In this document: piece by piece, positions 61,489 through 64,000 of the stretch
Position numbering within the stretch: position 1 is the stretch's first letter
Layout: each line of letters opens with the position of its first letter
DNA from: Nocardia miyunensis NBRC 108239
GTDB lineage: Bacteria > Actinomycetota > Actinomycetes > Mycobacteriales > Mycobacteriaceae
Length of the DNA: 64,000 nt
Assembly: GCF_001613065.1 (NCBI RefSeq)
Contig: NZ_BDBQ01000062.1
Span: forward strand, 41,574-105,573
Direction of reading: 5' to 3'
Notes under the pieces: generated by a model
What the model was told of the DNA's origin: nothing
Seen by the model: the letters and a program-made list of their open reading frames with translations, nothing else
The model's database searches: none
Made by a program: the position numbers and the translations under genes

Positions 61489-62468
61489 CAGGCCGCCCCG
61501 GACTGGGCGTTACCGGGCGCGCTCTGCTGCGGACCGGCGGGCGAACCACCGAGAACCGCTGGGGCACTGACGATTCCGTTGTCGATGCCGATCGCGTCCG
61601 CACCCTCGACGGCGATTCCGGCGCGATGCTCCTCGTTCTGCAACCCCGCGGCCGCGGCACCCGGTGCGACCGCTCCCGGAATGCCGCCGGCGGGAATCTG
61701 GCTCGTCGCGGACGCCGGGACCACCTCCGCGGCCTCCTCGGCGGCGGTCGTCGATTCCACGAAAGACGGTGCGCGATAAGCGGTCTTCATCGGCGGGGTG
61801 ATGGCGAACGCCGCGGGATCGAAACTCGGCGGCAGCACCGGAACCCCCTCGGGCTCGGGCAGTTTCGGCACCTGGGCACCGGCCTGCTCGGCCGCCAGCG
61901 CGGTGCCGGAGGTCAGCTCCGGCGGATGATCCTGCACCCACGGGGTGGCCAGCGGTTCGGTGGCCGCCTCGTAGACGCGCATCACCCGCGACGCGGTGGC
62001 CTTGGCGATATCCGAATCGGTGTCGGTGACCGCCGCGATCGCCTGGATCGGCGCGCCCAGCGAGATGCCGATCTGCTGCAACATCTGCTGCGCTTCCTGA
62101 ATTGCCTTGATATCAGCCATATTCGGCATCGTCAGGCGGGCGAGCTCATTGGCCGCGGCGTGCTCCTGCGCCTTGGCGGCATTGGCGGCCGCCGCCTGCG
62201 CGGCGCCGGCCAGCCAATCGCGCAACGCCGAAATGCGGTCGTGCACACCGACACTGGCCGTCGACTGCCACGCACCGCGCAAGCTGACCATGATGGCCTC
62301 GTACTCGACCGCCGCAGCACCGAAGCTGGTGGCCAGACGGGACCAGGTGGCACCGGCCTCGGCCATCGGAAGTGGGCCGGGGCCGGTATCGAGATCGCGT
62401 GCGAGCCTGTCGGGTTCGCGCGCCTCCCAGACGACCCCGGTGAAACCGGGCTGCGGTGGTTCGATCAT
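61488..62468 (-). CDS. PPE-family protein with PPQ in place of PPE
   Basis: The 326-aa protein begins MIEPPQPGFTGVVWEAREPD, where mycobacterial PPE proteins have PPE. The helical PPE domain spans about residues 1-175, with a W-x-S turn in RGAWQSTAS and the tip region likely to meet EspG. The rest is Pro/Ala/Gly-rich and disordered. It starts directly after the PE stop codon, so PE and PPE are translated together and should form a dimer for export. Confidence 0.88.
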   Translation of the reverse strand: MIEPPQPGFTGVVWEAREPDRLARDLDTGPGPLPMAEAGATWSRLATSFGAAAVEYEAIMVSLRGAWQSTASVGVHDRISALRDWLAGAAQAAAANAAKAQEHAAANELARLTMPNMADIKAIQEAQQMLQQIGISLGAPIQAIAAVTDTDSDIAKATASRVMRVYEAATEPLATPWVQDHPPELTSGTALAAEQAGAQVPKLPEPEGVPVLPPSFDPAAFAITPPMKTAYRAPSFVESTTAAEEAAEVVPASATSQIPAGGIPGAVAPGAAAAGLQNEEHRAGIAVEGADAIGIDNGIVSAPAVLGGSPAGPQQSAPGNAQSGAA

Positions 62469-62795
62469 CTAGACCGACCGCGCCTGCTCGATTCCGGTGC
62501 TGTTCTCGCTCTCGACCCGGCCGAAGTGGGTGACCTGGGCCCGCAGCGAGGCGGCCAGCTTCTGCAGTTCGAGCACGCCCGCGTCCGCGCTGGTCGAGAA
62601 CGAGCCCGCGACATCGTTCATCGTGTGGGCCGCGCGCACCGAGACCTCGTCGGTACCGGCCGCCGGAACGGTCAGCGCGGTCTTGCTGGTCTGCAGGTCC
62701 TGCTCCAGGCGCTGGGCCAGCGCGTCGAGGCGGCCCGCGGCGTCGGTCGCGGCGGCCGGGCTGAAGTAGACCCCGTCGAAGTTGTTGTCTGTCAT
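62469..62795 (-). CDS. PE-like family protein
   Basis: The 108-aa protein has the two-helix PE layout: YFSPAAATDAAGRLDALAQR, then a turn with GTDEVSVRAAHT, then ELQKLAASLRAQVTHFGRVE. The first residues MTDNNFDG replace the usual PE motif. Near the end, FGRVE stands where the ESX signal YxxxD/E is expected. ATG at 62795 has GGAGGG upstream; earlier starts at 62828/62831 lack this. The stop abuts the PPE ATG. Confidence 0.78.
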   Translation of the reverse strand: MTDNNFDGVYFSPAAATDAAGRLDALAQRLEQDLQTSKTALTVPAAGTDEVSVRAAHTMNDVAGSFSTSADAGVLELQKLAASLRAQVTHFGRVESENSTGIEQARSV

Positions 62796-62827
62796 GACGA
62801 TCCCTCCACTTGATTTCCGCTGCACCA

Positions 62828-64000
62828 TCACAACGTCAGTTCTTTGTCGGGTGGCGCCTCGACGGCCCGGACGTAGGCCCCGACCACCGGCAGGGTCGCG
62901 CCCTCGAGGTCACCGACGACCGCGTCCCCGTTCGAGCTGGTGACCAGATTGCCGTTCACGCCGCCACCGGCGTCGCCCGCGCCCACCCCCTTGGCCGCGG
63001 CGGCGGCCGCGCCCGCGCCGCTCATCGGCATCACCCCGGGGCTGGTGCCGGACAGCTGCGACGAGGTCGCCACCGGCTCGGCCGCCAACGCCTCGGATGC
63101 TGCCGCGGCACCGCCGGGCCCGAAGGTGGAACCACCGGCCAGCTGGGTGCCGATGTACGGGGTGAGCGGCGTCGCGGGGACTCCGGCGATACCGCCGACA
63201 CCACCCCCGCCGCCCTCGCCACCGGCGGACGAGCTCTTCGAGTCCGAGCCCTTGTACGCGCCGAGCGCGGATGCCTTGTCGGCGGAGACCGGAGCGGCTG
63301 TCGGCGTGGTGGACACACCCGGGATGAGCGTCTTGGCCGCCTCGCCCAGCTGCGTCGCCGATTGCACTCCGGTGGTGAGCAATTGGCTCATCGGCGAAAT
63401 CAGCTGCATGAGCTGTTGCAGTTCACTGCTGGACGAAGACGACGCCGCCGACGCGGTGTCCGCCGCGGTCGACGCCTCGGTGGCCGCGTTGACGCCCGTG
63501 GGCGTGGAGCTGACCTCCACCTTCTGACCGGCCTCGACCATGTTGGCGGAGTGGATCGTCAGCTCCACTCGCGTCTTGGTGATCACCGCCAGCGCCTCGG
63601 CGATGGCCTCGGCGGTCTCGGCGACCATGAACGCCGCTCCGCCGGGCACCGACAAGGCCGGTGCGGTGAGCGCCATCGTGGTCATGTACTTGTCCATCAC
63701 GGCCGCCATCAGCGCGCCGCCGGTGAAGACCGAGGTCGCGCCCGCGCCGAGAATCGACTTCTGCCCGGTGCTCTGGGTGGCCAGCTGACTGCCGGAGGAC
63801 TCCGCCCGCGCACCCGTCGAGGCGGCCTGCTCCGCGCCCTGGCCCTGCCACATCTGCATCACCACCTGCAACGCCGACGTGCCGAGTTGCATAGCGGTCT
63901 GCAGACCGGTGGTGATGGCCGTGAGTACCTGGGTGGGATCGACATTCGGCTGTGCCGCGGTCGGCGCGGCCGGCGCGTTGCTCCCCGCGGGCGTGCCCGG
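62828..64000 (-). CDS. Gly/Ser/Ala-rich candidate ESX substrate (5' end outside window)
   Basis: The frame is open to the right edge, so the true start is outside. At least 390 residues are seen. The visible N-part has VDPTQVLTAITTGLQTAMQL and a W-x-G turn (QMWQGQGAE), followed by a hydrophobic hairpin-like stretch (ALMAAVMDKYMTTMALTAPA). A long Ser/Gly/Ala-rich region and the end VEAPPDKELTL follow. Placed first in the PE-PPE-espG-esx transcription unit, it resembles Esp-type substrates (EspA/EspE/EspB-like by layout only). An ATG at 63892 is in frame but unlikely to be the start. Confidence 0.7.
   Translation of the reverse strand, partial: PGTPAGSNAPAAPTAAQPNVDPTQVLTAITTGLQTAMQLGTSALQVVMQMWQGQGAEQAASTGARAESSGSQLATQSTGQKSILGAGATSVFTGGALMAAVMDKYMTTMALTAPALSVPGGAAFMVAETAEAIAEALAVITKTRVELTIHSANMVEAGQKVEVSSTPTGVNAATEASTAADTASAASSSSSSELQQLMQLISPMSQLLTTGVQSATQLGEAAKTLIPGVSTTPTAAPVSADKASALGAYKGSDSKSSSAGGEGGGGGVGGIAGVPATPLTPYIGTQLAGGSTFGPGGAAAASEALAAEPVATSSQLSGTSPGVMPMSGAGAAAAAAKGVGAGDAGGGVNGNLVTSSNGDAVVGDLEGATLPVVGAYVRAVEAPPDKELTL

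Noticed and set aside
61479..62813. A 444-aa open frame on the plus strand
   Set aside because: Antisense to the PPE and PE genes; Arg/Gly-rich shadow with no family match.

Overview
The window comes from a high-GC actinobacterium of the order Mycobacteriales, most likely Nocardia or a close relative (inference). Support comes from two type VII (ESX) secretion loci, one with PE, PPE and EspG proteins; an actinobacterial infA-rpmJ-rpsM-rpsK-rpsD-rpoA-rplQ-truA cluster; an F420-type oxidoreductase; and frequent GTG starts with short ATGA overlaps.

Layout. (1) 1-11044: the first ESX core, eccC (cut by the left edge), eccD, mycP, a PPOX enzyme and an MFS carrier, then divergent eccB and eccE. 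Its order, its strands and its nearness to truA/rplQ match the ESX-4 neighbourhood of mycobacteria. (2) 11066-19378: housekeeping and accessory genes: SDR, FMN reductase, PAS-like protein, epimerase plus MTA phosphorylase, a CsoR-type copper sensor with a clear operator, an F420-type oxidoreductase, an unknown protein, and a NarI-like protein in which all four haem-ligand positions are changed. (3) 19596-24332: the ribosomal protein/RNA polymerase alpha cluster on the minus strand. (4) 24583-28801: an MFS carrier and an orphan EspI-like ATPase with a coupled upstream small ORF, followed by a decayed 93-bp copy of part of espI.

(5) 28802-37108: an aromatic/hydroaromatic catabolic island. MHS transporter and 3-dehydroshikimate dehydratase (quiC) run left. 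A zinc MDR dehydrogenase, pcaI, pcaJ, pcaF and an IclR regulator run right. The divergent promoter region carries mirrored promoters, each followed by a tandem pair of TGTTCGCA-type operators. The protocatechuate ring-cleavage genes are absent, so protocatechuate must be opened by enzymes encoded elsewhere. (6) 37124-46901: secreted lipase, secreted tripeptidyl-aminopeptidase-like hydrolase, two cytoplasmic alpha/beta hydrolases, AraC, MarR/metallo-hydrolase, GntR/GNAT and DUF4254 genes, several with recognisable operators.

(7) 46932-64000: a second, fuller ESX locus: eccC, mycP, eccD, eccA, eccB, eccE, two Esx proteins, espG, PPE, PE and the C-terminal part of a Gly/Ser-rich candidate substrate cut by the right edge. 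EccB, C, D and E would form the membrane channel with MycP as its protease, EccA the cytosolic AAA ATPase, EspG the PE/PPE chaperone, and the Esx, PE and PPE proteins the cargo. No tRNA, rRNA, CRISPR array, insertion sequence or transposase was seen.
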